Origin: Anaerolineaceae bacterium
GTDB taxonomy: Bacteria > Chloroflexota > Anaerolineae > Anaerolineales > Anaerolineaceae
Reading direction: 5' to 3'
Length of the DNA: 64,000 nucleotides
Assembly (NCBI GenBank): GCA_002702705.1
Contig: PABH01000053.1
Span: 204,081 to 268,080 of the forward strand
Part shown: one piece after another, positions 57,155-64,000 of the stretch
How the letters are laid out: each line of letters begins with the position of its first letter
How positions within the stretch are numbered: position 1 is the first letter of the stretch
Position numbers and translations under genes: made by a program
Notes under the pieces: generated by a model
What the model saw: only the letters and a program-made list of their open reading frames with translations
Told to the model about the DNA's origin: nothing
The model's database searches: none

Positions 57155-58318
57155 ATGAATCAATCAAATAAACATTTTGATGTCATCATTATTGGTGCAG
57201 GCTCTATTGGTACACCAGCTGCATTTTTCTTGGCAAAAAATAAAATAAAAACTTTGGTATTGGATAAATATCCCAGCGTGGGGCAAGGTTCAAGCAAAAG
57301 AGCGATTGGAGGAATTCGAGCCACCCATTCAGATCCAGCAAAAATCAGATTATGTTTGCGTTCCATTGATATATTTTCTACTTGGAAAGAAACTTATGGA
57401 GATGACATAGACTGGTTTAAGGGCGGATATACTTTTGTTGCCTACCGGGATGAAGAAAAAAACAACCTGCAAAAGCTATTACAAACACAACAAAAATTTG
57501 GATTAAATATTTCTTGGTTAGATCAAAAAGAAATGCTCGAAGTCGTGCCTGATCTCAATCCTAATGGATTGTTGGGTGGAACTTTCTCGCCCGATGATGG
57601 TAGTGCTTCACCCCTCTTGGCAACACATGCTTTTTACCGACAAGCGAAACAATTGGGTGCAGAATTCCATTTTGGAGAAAGTGTACAAGAAATACTGATT
57701 GAAAATGATCGAGTTTGTGGCCTAAAAACCAATAAAGCCCAATATACCTGTGATGTAATTATCAATGCAGCTGGGCCTTGGGCAAAACAAATCGGAGAAA
57801 TGGGGCGAATGGTACTTCCCGTTACCCCAGATAGTCATGAGGCTGCCATAACGGAATCGGTTTCACATTTCTTAAACCCGATGGTGGTTGATATTCGTCC
57901 AACACAAGGATCATCCAATTTTTATTTTTACCAACATCTTACAGGACAAATCATTTTTTGTATTACACCAAAACCCAATATTTGGGGATTCAATGTCGAA
58001 GAAACCAGCGAGTTTTTGCCATTGGTAGCCCAAAGAATGCTCGAAATCATGCCGAGGTTAAAAAATATCCGTGTGCGTCGAACCTGGCGGGGTCTTTATC
58101 CAATGACACCAGACGGTTTTCCAATTGTAGGTTGGTCAAAAGAAATATCAGGATTTTTACAAGCTGCTGGTACCTGCGGACAAGGATTTATGTTGGGACC
58201 GGGTTTAGGAGAATTATTATCCCGTTTTGTAAATAATCAATTAACAGCCTCAGATGAAGAGATATTGCCTTATCTTTCTCCCTACCGCGATTTTAGTGGA
58301 CAAGAATTATTAAAGTAA
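57155..58318 (+). CDS. DAO-family FAD amine dehydrogenase (HcnC/sarcosine oxidase beta-like)
   Basis: The 387-residue flavoprotein has the FAD loop IIIGAGSIGTPAAFFLA (about 10-26), SKRAIGGIRATHSD near 50, INAAGPWA in the middle and TCGQGFMLGPGLGELL near the end. It is likely to oxidise a secondary amine or amino acid (sarcosine, proline, glycine or an opine) and pass electrons to the partner encoded immediately upstream. The substrate is not decidable from sequence. GGAGG from the preceding gene end supports coupled translation. Confidence 0.82.
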   Translation: MNQSNKHFDVIIIGAGSIGTPAAFFLAKNKIKTLVLDKYPSVGQGSSKRAIGGIRATHSDPAKIRLCLRSIDIFSTWKETYGDDIDWFKGGYTFVAYRDEEKNNLQKLLQTQQKFGLNISWLDQKEMLEVVPDLNPNGLLGGTFSPDDGSASPLLATHAFYRQAKQLGAEFHFGESVQEILIENDRVCGLKTNKAQYTCDVIINAAGPWAKQIGEMGRMVLPVTPDSHEAAITESVSHFLNPMVVDIRPTQGSSNFYFYQHLTGQIIFCITPKPNIWGFNVEETSEFLPLVAQRMLEIMPRLKNIRVRRTWRGLYPMTPDGFPIVGWSKEISGFLQAAGTCGQGFMLGPGLGELLSRFVNNQLTASDEEILPYLSPYRDFSGQELLK

Positions 58319-58345
58319 AATTAGTCAATTCTTTAATAATGAAAT

Positions 58346-58380
58346 AAAATTGAGTATCTTTGTATTCGACACTCAATTTT
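58346..58380 (+). terminator. Terminator after the amine dehydrogenase operon
   Basis: The 10-bp AT-rich stem AAAATTGAGT/ACTCAATTTT with a 15-base loop ends in TTTT then ATTTG. Confidence 0.55.
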
Positions 58381-58398
58381 ATTTGTATAGGGACCCAT

Positions 58399-59058
58399 AT
58401 GATTAAAGCTTTTATTTTTGATTTTGATGGTTTGATGATCGATACGGAATTTTCTTCTTATCAAACCTGGTTAGATATTTACAAAAATTATCAAGTTGAT
58501 TTACCGATGAGTGAATGGATTAAATGCGTCGGAAGCTCAAATGATGATTTTGATCCGATTCGATACCTTAGAACTAAAACAAAAATTAAAATTGACGAAA
58601 AACAATTGAGAAAAGAACAATTAATTGCACATAAAAATATTTCCGAGACAATGCCCGTTTTACCCGGTGTTATAGAATTTATACAATTTGCAAAACAAAA
58701 TCGAATAAAATTAGCCGTGGCATCATCTTCCAGTTATAACTGGGTTTCTACCCATCTGGAGAGAAAAAACATATTAGCACAATTTGATTTCATCGTAACT
58801 GCTGATGATGTAGAGCAAGTGAAGCCAGCTCCTGACTTGTTCATCAAAGTAAAAGAGCGTTTTGGACTTAAAAATTATGAGGGTATCGTTTTTGAGGACT
58901 CAGCTCATGGCGTAGAAGCAGCCAAAGTTGCAAACCTCTACACAGTCGCAGTTCCAAACCAAATCACAAAAAATCTGAAATTCGAAAAAGCTGACATCAT
59001 TCTGGATAACTTAAGTTCCATTTCTCCCAATCAGTTGTTAGAACAATTTGCCGACTAA
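58399..59058 (+). CDS. HAD hydrolase, beta-phosphoglucomutase-like
   Basis: The 219-residue protein has motif I FDFDGLMIDTE (6-16), a helical C1 cap, motif II ASSSSYNW, Lys in EQVKPAPDLF and motif III EDSAHGVEAA. It acts on small phosphorylated compounds as a phosphatase or phosphoglucomutase. The Asp-x-Asp plus motif II pattern suits either. I start at ATG 58399, preceded by AGGGA. It lies alone between the amine dehydrogenase operon and rel. Confidence 0.85.
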   Translation: MIKAFIFDFDGLMIDTEFSSYQTWLDIYKNYQVDLPMSEWIKCVGSSNDDFDPIRYLRTKTKIKIDEKQLRKEQLIAHKNISETMPVLPGVIEFIQFAKQNRIKLAVASSSSYNWVSTHLERKNILAQFDFIVTADDVEQVKPAPDLFIKVKERFGLKNYEGIVFEDSAHGVEAAKVANLYTVAVPNQITKNLKFEKADIILDNLSSISPNQLLEQFAD

Positions 59059-59118
59059 CAAAACAAGGCTGTAAAATTTCCTAACGTTATTTTTTATTGT
59101 TCGTTATACTTAAACTAT

Positions 59119-61335
59119 ATGAAGATAGAAACCTTATTCGAACTTCTTCCTGAAAATTATTCATTTTTGGATCGAGAAATGGTTCAAAAAGCATATGATT
59201 TTGCTGAAAATGCACATAAAAATCAAAAACGTGCTTCCGGCGAACCATATATCACCCATTGTGTTGCAGTTGCAGCCATTTTAGCCGAATTAAAAGTACC
59301 ACCTGCAGTCGTAATTGCAGGATTACTACACGACACGGTTGAAGATACTTTCGTTACGCTAAAAGATATTGAACAAAATTTTGGTGAAGAAATCTCCAAG
59401 CTTGTAGATGGGGTAACAAAACTAACCAATCTGCCTCGGGTTGCCCGGGGAGACCAACTTGAACATTTAATCAGCGAAGAAGAGGAGCAGGAAGAACAAT
59501 TAGAAAAAGAGATTACCCCTTCTTCCAAAACCCGAAAAAAAGATTTAAGTAATGAAACTTTACGTAAAGTTTTCCTAGCAATGGGAGATGATATTCGGGT
59601 GGTTTTAATCAAATTATCTGACCGATTACATAATATGCGAACTTTGGGTTACATGCCCGAAAGTAAAAGAAAAAGAATCGCTAAAGAAACTTTAGATATT
59701 TTTGCCCCTCTTGCGAATCGACTAGGAATTTGGCAAATTAAGTGGGAATTAGAAGATTTAGCTTTTCGGTATGTAAACCCGGAAAAATATAAAGAAATCG
59801 CCAGCAGCCTTGCATTAAGACGAAAAGATCGAGAAGATGACATCAATGCAATCATTGAAAACCTCAAAAAGGCATTAACTGAAGCAAAAATTCAAGTTGA
59901 AGTCACTGGCAGATCAAAGCATATTTATTCCATTTACCGAAAAATGAAAGAAAAAGATAAACCATTTGAATTGGTAATGGATTTGCGTGCTGTGCGATTA
60001 ATCGTTCCTGATATTCCCAGTTGTTATGCGGCCTTAGGGGTAATTCATACACATTGGCGACCAATTCCACATGAATTTGATGATTATATCGCCGCACCAA
60101 AAGACAATTTTTACCAAAGTATTCATACTGCTATTCTTTATGAAGATGGAAAACCACTGGAAGTTCAGATCCGAACTCAGGAAATGCACCAAAATGCTGA
60201 ATACGGCATTGCAGCCCATTGGCGTTATAAAGAACGGGGACCGAGAGATAAAACCTACGAGCAGCGTATTAATTGGCTAAGACGTTTAATGGAGTGGCGT
60301 CAAGAAGTGGAAGACGCGCAAGAATTTGTCGATAGTATGAAAAGTGACGTTTTCCAAGACCGGGTATATGTATTTACACCGCGTGGTGACATAATTGATT
60401 TACCCGCTGGTGCAACACCAATCGATTTTGCGTATCATGTCCACACCGAGATTGGCAATCGCTGCCGTGGGTCAAAGATCAACGGCAAATTGGTTTCTTT
60501 AGATTACACCTTAAGAACCGGCGATCAAGTGGAGATATTAACCTCAAAACAAGGTGGCCCAAGCCGTGATTGGCTTAATCCAAATTTAGGATTGGTAAAA
60601 ACCCAAAGGGCTCGATCAAAAATCCGAAATTGGTTTAAGAAACAAGATCATAACCAAAATGCGGTTCAAGGCAAATTAATGCTCGAAAAAGAAATTAAAC
60701 GACTCGGGCTAAAACACATTGATTTTGCCGAATATGCAGCCAATCATGATTATAAAAGTATCGATGATATGTATGTTTCACTTGGCTGTGGGGACCTCTC
60801 TGTAAGTAAAATTATTCGCGATTTAGCCTCAGAAGAAGAATCACCAGAAGATCCGTTATTTATATCCAAACCAATCTCGGACCAAACCCTCAGCAGTGAT
60901 TCCGTAACCGTATTAGGACTTAAAGGATTATTAACTGTCCTGGCCAGATGCTGCAAACCAGCACCGGGAGATGATATCGTCGGTTATATTACTCGTGGAC
61001 GAGGCGCCACCATTCACCGCACGGATTGCCCAAATATGCTGCGTATGAATGATAGAGAGCGGATCGTAAAAGTGAGCTGGGGCGAATTAACAAAAACTTA
61101 TCCCGTTGCAATTCAAATCAAAGCTTATGACCGTCAGGGATTAATGGGTGATATTTCCAATGTATTAAGTAATGAGGGTGGAAATTTGGTTGATATTCAG
61201 TTAAAAGTCACTCATAATTTAGCAACAATTAAAATTATCGTAGAGGTCAGCGATATAAACCAATTAAGTTTGTTATTAACCCGCATAGAAAACTTGCCCA
61301 ATGTCATGGAAGCATATCGCTTAAGAACCTCTTAA
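59119..61335 (+). CDS. rel: Bifunctional (p)ppGpp synthetase/hydrolase
   Basis: The 738-residue stringent-response enzyme has an HD hydrolase domain with intact HDTVEDT and DRLHNMRT. It continues with a synthetase domain (AAPKDNFYQSIHT, VQIRTQEMHQNAEYGIAAHW), TGS (VFTPRGDIIDLPAGATPIDFAYHVH), a zinc-finger/CC region (CCKPAPGDDIVGYITRGRG) and ACT. Both catalytic halves look complete. An acidic insertion of about 25-30 residues (SEEEEQEEQLEKE) interrupts the HD domain between VDGVTKL and LRKVFLAM. The ATG at 59119 has a weak SD. moeA follows after 18 bases. Confidence 0.95.
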   Translation: MKIETLFELLPENYSFLDREMVQKAYDFAENAHKNQKRASGEPYITHCVAVAAILAELKVPPAVVIAGLLHDTVEDTFVTLKDIEQNFGEEISKLVDGVTKLTNLPRVARGDQLEHLISEEEEQEEQLEKEITPSSKTRKKDLSNETLRKVFLAMGDDIRVVLIKLSDRLHNMRTLGYMPESKRKRIAKETLDIFAPLANRLGIWQIKWELEDLAFRYVNPEKYKEIASSLALRRKDREDDINAIIENLKKALTEAKIQVEVTGRSKHIYSIYRKMKEKDKPFELVMDLRAVRLIVPDIPSCYAALGVIHTHWRPIPHEFDDYIAAPKDNFYQSIHTAILYEDGKPLEVQIRTQEMHQNAEYGIAAHWRYKERGPRDKTYEQRINWLRRLMEWRQEVEDAQEFVDSMKSDVFQDRVYVFTPRGDIIDLPAGATPIDFAYHVHTEIGNRCRGSKINGKLVSLDYTLRTGDQVEILTSKQGGPSRDWLNPNLGLVKTQRARSKIRNWFKKQDHNQNAVQGKLMLEKEIKRLGLKHIDFAEYAANHDYKSIDDMYVSLGCGDLSVSKIIRDLASEEESPEDPLFISKPISDQTLSSDSVTVLGLKGLLTVLARCCKPAPGDDIVGYITRGRGATIHRTDCPNMLRMNDRERIVKVSWGELTKTYPVAIQIKAYDRQGLMGDISNVLSNEGGNLVDIQLKVTHNLATIKIIVEVSDINQLSLLLTRIENLPNVMEAYRLRTS

Positions 61336-61353
61336 AAAATACAAGGTGAAAAA

Positions 61354-62595
61354 ATGCAAAATAAACCCCTCTTATCTGTTGCAGAGGCAAAATCAAAAAT
61401 TTTGGAAACCATATCTGTTTCTAAAGATCTTTTTATTGAAACAATAAATGCAAATGGTTATGTTCTCGCATCAGATATTTTCTCTCAAATCGATTTACCA
61501 CCTTTTCATAATTCAAGCATGGATGGTTATGCAGTACGTGCAGTTGACATCCAACATGCAGACAGTACAAACTGCGTTCGATTAAAAGTCATTGAAGACA
61601 TACCTGCTGGATATCACCCTCATAAAAAAATTGAAAAAAATCAAGCCAGCCGTATCATGACCGGTGCAGAATTACCGGTAGGTGCTGATGCCGTTGTCCC
61701 TGTAGAATTTACGAATTATGCTGATAAATATGCATTGGTTGAATTACCCACTGAAATAGAGATTTTCAAAAAAGTAAACCCAGGGGACCATGTGCGCCCA
61801 AAAGGACAAGATATTCAAAAGGGAACAAAAATCTTCTCAAAAGGCCATTTTTTGCGCCCTCAAGACCTCGGATTGATCTCCGGAGTCGGAATAGCAAAAA
61901 TTGCTGTATATGGAAAGCCCAGAATCGCATTAATTTCTTCCGGCGATGAAATCGTTCCAGCTGGCCAACCATTAGCAGCAGGCCAAATATACGATATTAA
62001 TTCTATTTCAATTCAAACCTTACTTAATTCTTTTGGTGCAGATGTTGTCAATTTGGGAGTAGCAAAAGATACCCGCAAAAGTGTGGATGAGTTGCTAAAA
62101 AAAGCAGTTTCAATGGACATAGATTTGATTATTTCAACAGCTGGTGTGAGTGTAGGTGTGTTTGATCATATTCGTGATGCAATTATAGAAAATGGGAACA
62201 TCAATTTTTGGCGTGTAAATATCCGGCCTGGTAAACCACTGGTTTATGGAAATTATCAATCCATACCCTTTTTTGGTGTTCCGGGAAATCCAGTATCTGC
62301 TTTTATAATTTCGTTAATCTTTTTAAAACCAGTTATTTCAAAAATGATTGGTTTAACGACTTCGGATCCCCATTATCAACAAGCATTATTACAAGAATCG
62401 ATCGAATCCGATGGCCGGGAAAGTTATTTGCGTGGAATTGTTGAAAAACAAGGCTCAACATACACAGCAAAACTCACCGGACACCAGGGTTCAGGAAACA
62501 TTTTTTCATTAGTTTCTGCAAATGCTTTACTTGTCATTCCACCTGGTGTAAAATCCCTGCCAAAAGGAAGTCAGGTAAATTTTATTGCTTTGTAG
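61354..62595 (+). CDS. moeA: Molybdopterin molybdenumtransferase
   Basis: The 413-residue protein inserts molybdate into molybdopterin. The signatures are LPPFHNSSMDGYAVRA, RIMTGAELPVGADAVVPVE, ISSGDEI, STAGVSVGVFDHIRDA and FGVPGNPVSAF. AAGGTG precedes the ATG. It implies that the organism makes molybdenum- or tungsten-dependent enzymes, although none is encoded in the window. Confidence 0.95.
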   Translation: MQNKPLLSVAEAKSKILETISVSKDLFIETINANGYVLASDIFSQIDLPPFHNSSMDGYAVRAVDIQHADSTNCVRLKVIEDIPAGYHPHKKIEKNQASRIMTGAELPVGADAVVPVEFTNYADKYALVELPTEIEIFKKVNPGDHVRPKGQDIQKGTKIFSKGHFLRPQDLGLISGVGIAKIAVYGKPRIALISSGDEIVPAGQPLAAGQIYDINSISIQTLLNSFGADVVNLGVAKDTRKSVDELLKKAVSMDIDLIISTAGVSVGVFDHIRDAIIENGNINFWRVNIRPGKPLVYGNYQSIPFFGVPGNPVSAFIISLIFLKPVISKMIGLTTSDPHYQQALLQESIESDGRESYLRGIVEKQGSTYTAKLTGHQGSGNIFSLVSANALLVIPPGVKSLPKGSQVNFIAL

Positions 62596-62601
62596 AAAAT
62601 T

Positions 62602-63018
62602 ATGTTAAATAAAATCCGGTTAGGCGTTAGTATTGTTGGCTCCATTGATGCTGTTTACTTAAGTATCATCAAATTAACCCATTCTGAAACCTTATGCATG
62701 CCAGGCATTGGTGATTGTTGGACGGTAAATAACAGCCGTTACTCAGAATGGAACGGGATCCCTATATCTTTTTTTGGGATCGCAGCTTACGTTTCCATTA
62801 TTCTAATTGCCACGATATTACAAAAATATAGTCTTTTTGAAAAATACGGTAATTTTTTTATTTTTGGGATCTCGACTGTAGGTATAATTTTTTCGGCTTA
62901 TTTAACCTACCTTCAAATTGCGGTTATTCGCGCGATTTGCCCTTTTTGTATATTTTCAGCAATAACAATGACAATTGTTTTTATAATTTCACTTGTAATA
63001 ATTCTAAAGGAACTATAA
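62602..63018 (+). CDS. VKOR-family disulfide-forming membrane protein
   Basis: The 138-residue protein has four transmembrane helices. Loop cysteines Cys32 and Cys39 and the active-site pair Cys113-x-x-Cys116 (ICPFC) are all placed as in vitamin-K-epoxide-reductase homologues. These reoxidise thioredoxin-like proteins outside the membrane using quinone. It has no fused thioredoxin domain, so it needs a separate partner. It starts six bases after moeA, without a clear SD. Confidence 0.85.
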   Translation: MLNKIRLGVSIVGSIDAVYLSIIKLTHSETLCMPGIGDCWTVNNSRYSEWNGIPISFFGIAAYVSIILIATILQKYSLFEKYGNFFIFGISTVGIIFSAYLTYLQIAVIRAICPFCIFSAITMTIVFIISLVIILKEL

Positions 63019-63057
63019 AATTGCACTTTGATTATTTTTCCAACAGGAGGAAAATTT

Positions 63058-63294
63058 ATGCCCAAAATTCAATGTCATTATGAGGACTGTGGTTTTCTGG
63101 ATGAAGGATTTTGCTCAGCAGCATTAGTAGAGCTCGACCCGGATAAAGGATGTTTGACCTATGTGCCCACCGCAGATTCGATCCCTGAAGAACCTTGGGA
63201 CGGTGAAGACGATGATGAAGTGGAAGAATGGGGTGACATCAGTAGTCTGGACGATGAAGATGCTGACGATTGGCTTGAAGAAGACGAGTATTAA
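63058..63294 (+). CDS. Small cysteine-containing, highly acidic protein
   Basis: The 78-residue protein has four cysteines in the first 35 residues (CHYEDC, GFC, GC; a possible small metal or disulfide knuckle). The tail is almost entirely Asp, Glu and Trp from residue 40 on (GEDDDEVEEWGD). AGGAGG is ideally placed before ATG 63058. I do not recognise a family. It ends the moeA/VKOR run and is followed by a terminator. Confidence 0.7.
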   Translation: MPKIQCHYEDCGFLDEGFCSAALVELDPDKGCLTYVPTADSIPEEPWDGEDDDEVEEWGDISSLDDEDADDWLEEDEY

Positions 63295-63383
63295 TCGCTT
63301 CAATTTCTTAAAATTGACATCAAGTCTAACGACAAAAAGCTGACACAAAAGAAAATTTTTTAGGGTCAAAAAAATAAGATGAT

Positions 63384-63413
63384 AAAATAGCGGCGTAAAA
63401 ACCGCTATTTTTG
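63384..63413 (+). terminator. Terminator after the acidic protein gene
   Basis: The 10-bp stem AAAATAGCGG/CCGCTATTTT with an 8-base loop continues into TTTTTG. Confidence 0.75.
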
Positions 63414-63532
63414 TTAAATTGTGGACAATTACAACCAAACTCATTCAATATCAACTTTTTCGATCCCTCTAAAATGGAATCTTCAGAAATTTTATTTTCT
63501 AATAATAGGGCTTAACACCGCTTCAAACTCTA

Positions 63533-63727
63533 TCAAACATTCTGAAGACAACCGACTTTTATTTCAAAAGTCAATTTATCAAATAATTTCTTAAAGACAT
63601 CAGATACACTTTCTGAACTTGGAGCTAAAATTTCACCCAAGATTTTTTCATATTCTTATATAGCAGCCTTGTGATTTTTAATCACATCATCAAAAGTTGA
63701 TAATTGTATTACCTGCCTATTTTTATA
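63533..63727 (-). pseudogene. Decayed coding remnant
   Basis: One minus-strand frame reads as protein-like sequence on both sides of a single in-frame TAA (63656-63658): STFDDVIKNHKAAI, stop, then EYEKILGEILAPSSESV. It ends at a TGA at 63533-63535. There is no start codon with an SD. The remaining sequence between 63414 and 63803 shows no intact gene or RNA. It may be a fragment left by insertion events at the right edge. Confidence 0.25.
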
Positions 63728-63803
63728 GTTATATTAGTTAACTTACCTGCTTTAGCAGTATTTAATATATAATTTAGAAAATCCACTTTCACCGAAGGGG
63801 TTA

Positions 63804-63881
63804 ATGATGGAAATACCAATTTTTGGAAATTCAGTTGATTTACTTGATGTCACTGACCGGGTTAGACTTTACCAGGCATAG
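63804..63881 (+). pseudogene. Truncated ORF running into the tandem repeat
   Basis: GAAGGGG is a good SD before two tandem ATGs (63804, 63807). The frame encodes MEIPIFGNSVDLLDVTDRVR and a few more residues, then stops at TAG inside the first 24-bp repeat unit. The well-placed SD and protein-like start suggest a gene whose remainder was cut off or displaced by the repeat-bearing element. Confidence 0.4.
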
Positions 63882-63979
63882 TCGCCACATGTTTACCAGG
63901 GATAGTCGCCCGGTGTTTACCAGGCATAGTCGCCCGATGTTTACCACCCAGCGTCGCCCGGTGTTTACCACCCTGGTGG
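63868..63979. repeat. 24-bp direct tandem repeats, four and a half copies
   Basis: Units start at 63868, 63892, 63916, 63940 and 63964 (partial). Each begins TTTACCA and contains GTCGCC; units 1-3 share TTTACCAGG-ATAGTCGCC, and unit 4 diverges to TTTACCACCCAGCGTCGCC. They have no spacers. Multiple short repeats of this kind are typical transposase-binding sites at the ends of some insertion sequences (IS21-like). The transposase genes would lie beyond the window. Confidence 0.7.
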
Positions 63980-63983
63980 TAAA
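63964..63983. repeat. Inverted repeat at the inner edge of the tandem repeats
   Basis: TTTACCACC-CT-GGTGGTAAA is a perfect 9+9 palindrome in which the last direct-repeat half-unit meets its reverse complement. Confidence 0.7.
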
Positions 63984-64000
63984 AGCTGTGGCAGAATCTC

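Noticed and set aside
63868..63983. CRISPR array
   Set aside because: The 24-bp repeats are directly adjacent, without spacers, and diverge between copies.

Overview
The window looks like an AT-rich chromosomal segment from an anaerobic member of the Chloroflexota, most likely class Anaerolineae. This is inference from protein resemblance and gene mix: a two-subunit glycine decarboxylase, an ADP-forming acyl-CoA synthetase, an LL-diaminopimelate-aminotransferase-like enzyme, a non-haem sarcosine/opine-oxidase-like pair, separate secD and secF, and Gram-positive-style Shine-Dalgarno (SD) sites. No 16S rRNA or other phylogenetic marker is present to settle it. Most of the window is housekeeping sequence with well-formed intrinsic terminators. 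Mobile-element signatures appear only at the extreme right end.

Layout. 1-6.6 kb: a DUF6909-like protein cut by the left edge, a GAF-domain histidine kinase, and a minus-strand trio (methyltransferase, PP2C-type phosphatase, glycosyltransferase). 6.8-9.2 kb: a close relative of gammaproteobacterial FadR with a promoter and operator-like palindrome, followed by an FGGY sugar kinase. 9.2-12.7 kb: a glycine riboswitch controlling gcvH-gcvPA-gcvPB. 12.8-18.4 kb: an orphan Flp-type pilin too short for most gene callers, a membrane metallophosphoesterase, leucyl aminopeptidase and alaS.

18.4-31.4 kb is the most unusual part. Six minus-strand genes run as rpoN (with a four-cysteine zinc-ribbon-like insert), a cytosolic PAS histidine kinase, an NtrC-type response regulator without a DNA-binding domain, a two-helix membrane protein, a roughly 1,790-residue TPR protein, and a TPR protein fused to a gingipain/caspase-fold protease domain. 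Two near-identical -24/-12 sigma-54 promoters, the only ones I found between genes in the window, sit in front of rpoN and in front of the membrane protein. I read this as a self-contained sigma-54-switched TPR/protease module.

31.4-47.6 kb: trmFO, an M28 lipoprotein peptidase, a histidine kinase, an aminotransferase, hflX, rpmF, secDF, a threonine-3-dehydrogenase-like enzyme, htpG, a hydroxypyruvate/glyoxylate reductase and an ADP-forming acyl-CoA synthetase. 47.7-54.9 kb: tRNA-Leu(UAG), tig-clpP, a NagD-like HAD phosphatase, rlmN, ftsY, prfB with its programmed +1 frameshift, and pfkA with atypical donor-site residues. 55-63.3 kb: a two-subunit FAD/iron-sulfur amine dehydrogenase, a HAD phosphatase, a bifunctional Rel with an acidic insertion, moeA, a VKOR-like protein and a small acidic protein. 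63.4-64 kb: decayed coding sequence, a truncated ORF and 24-bp tandem repeats ending in an inverted repeat, probably the edge of a transposable element.

How the genes work together. Several genes bear on glycine and one-carbon flow (glycine-responsive gcv operon, threonine dehydrogenase-like enzyme, hydroxypyruvate reductase, amine dehydrogenase pair), although gcvT is not in the window. Others serve protein export, folding and translation quality control (ftsY, secDF, tig, clpP, htpG, hflX, rel, prfB).
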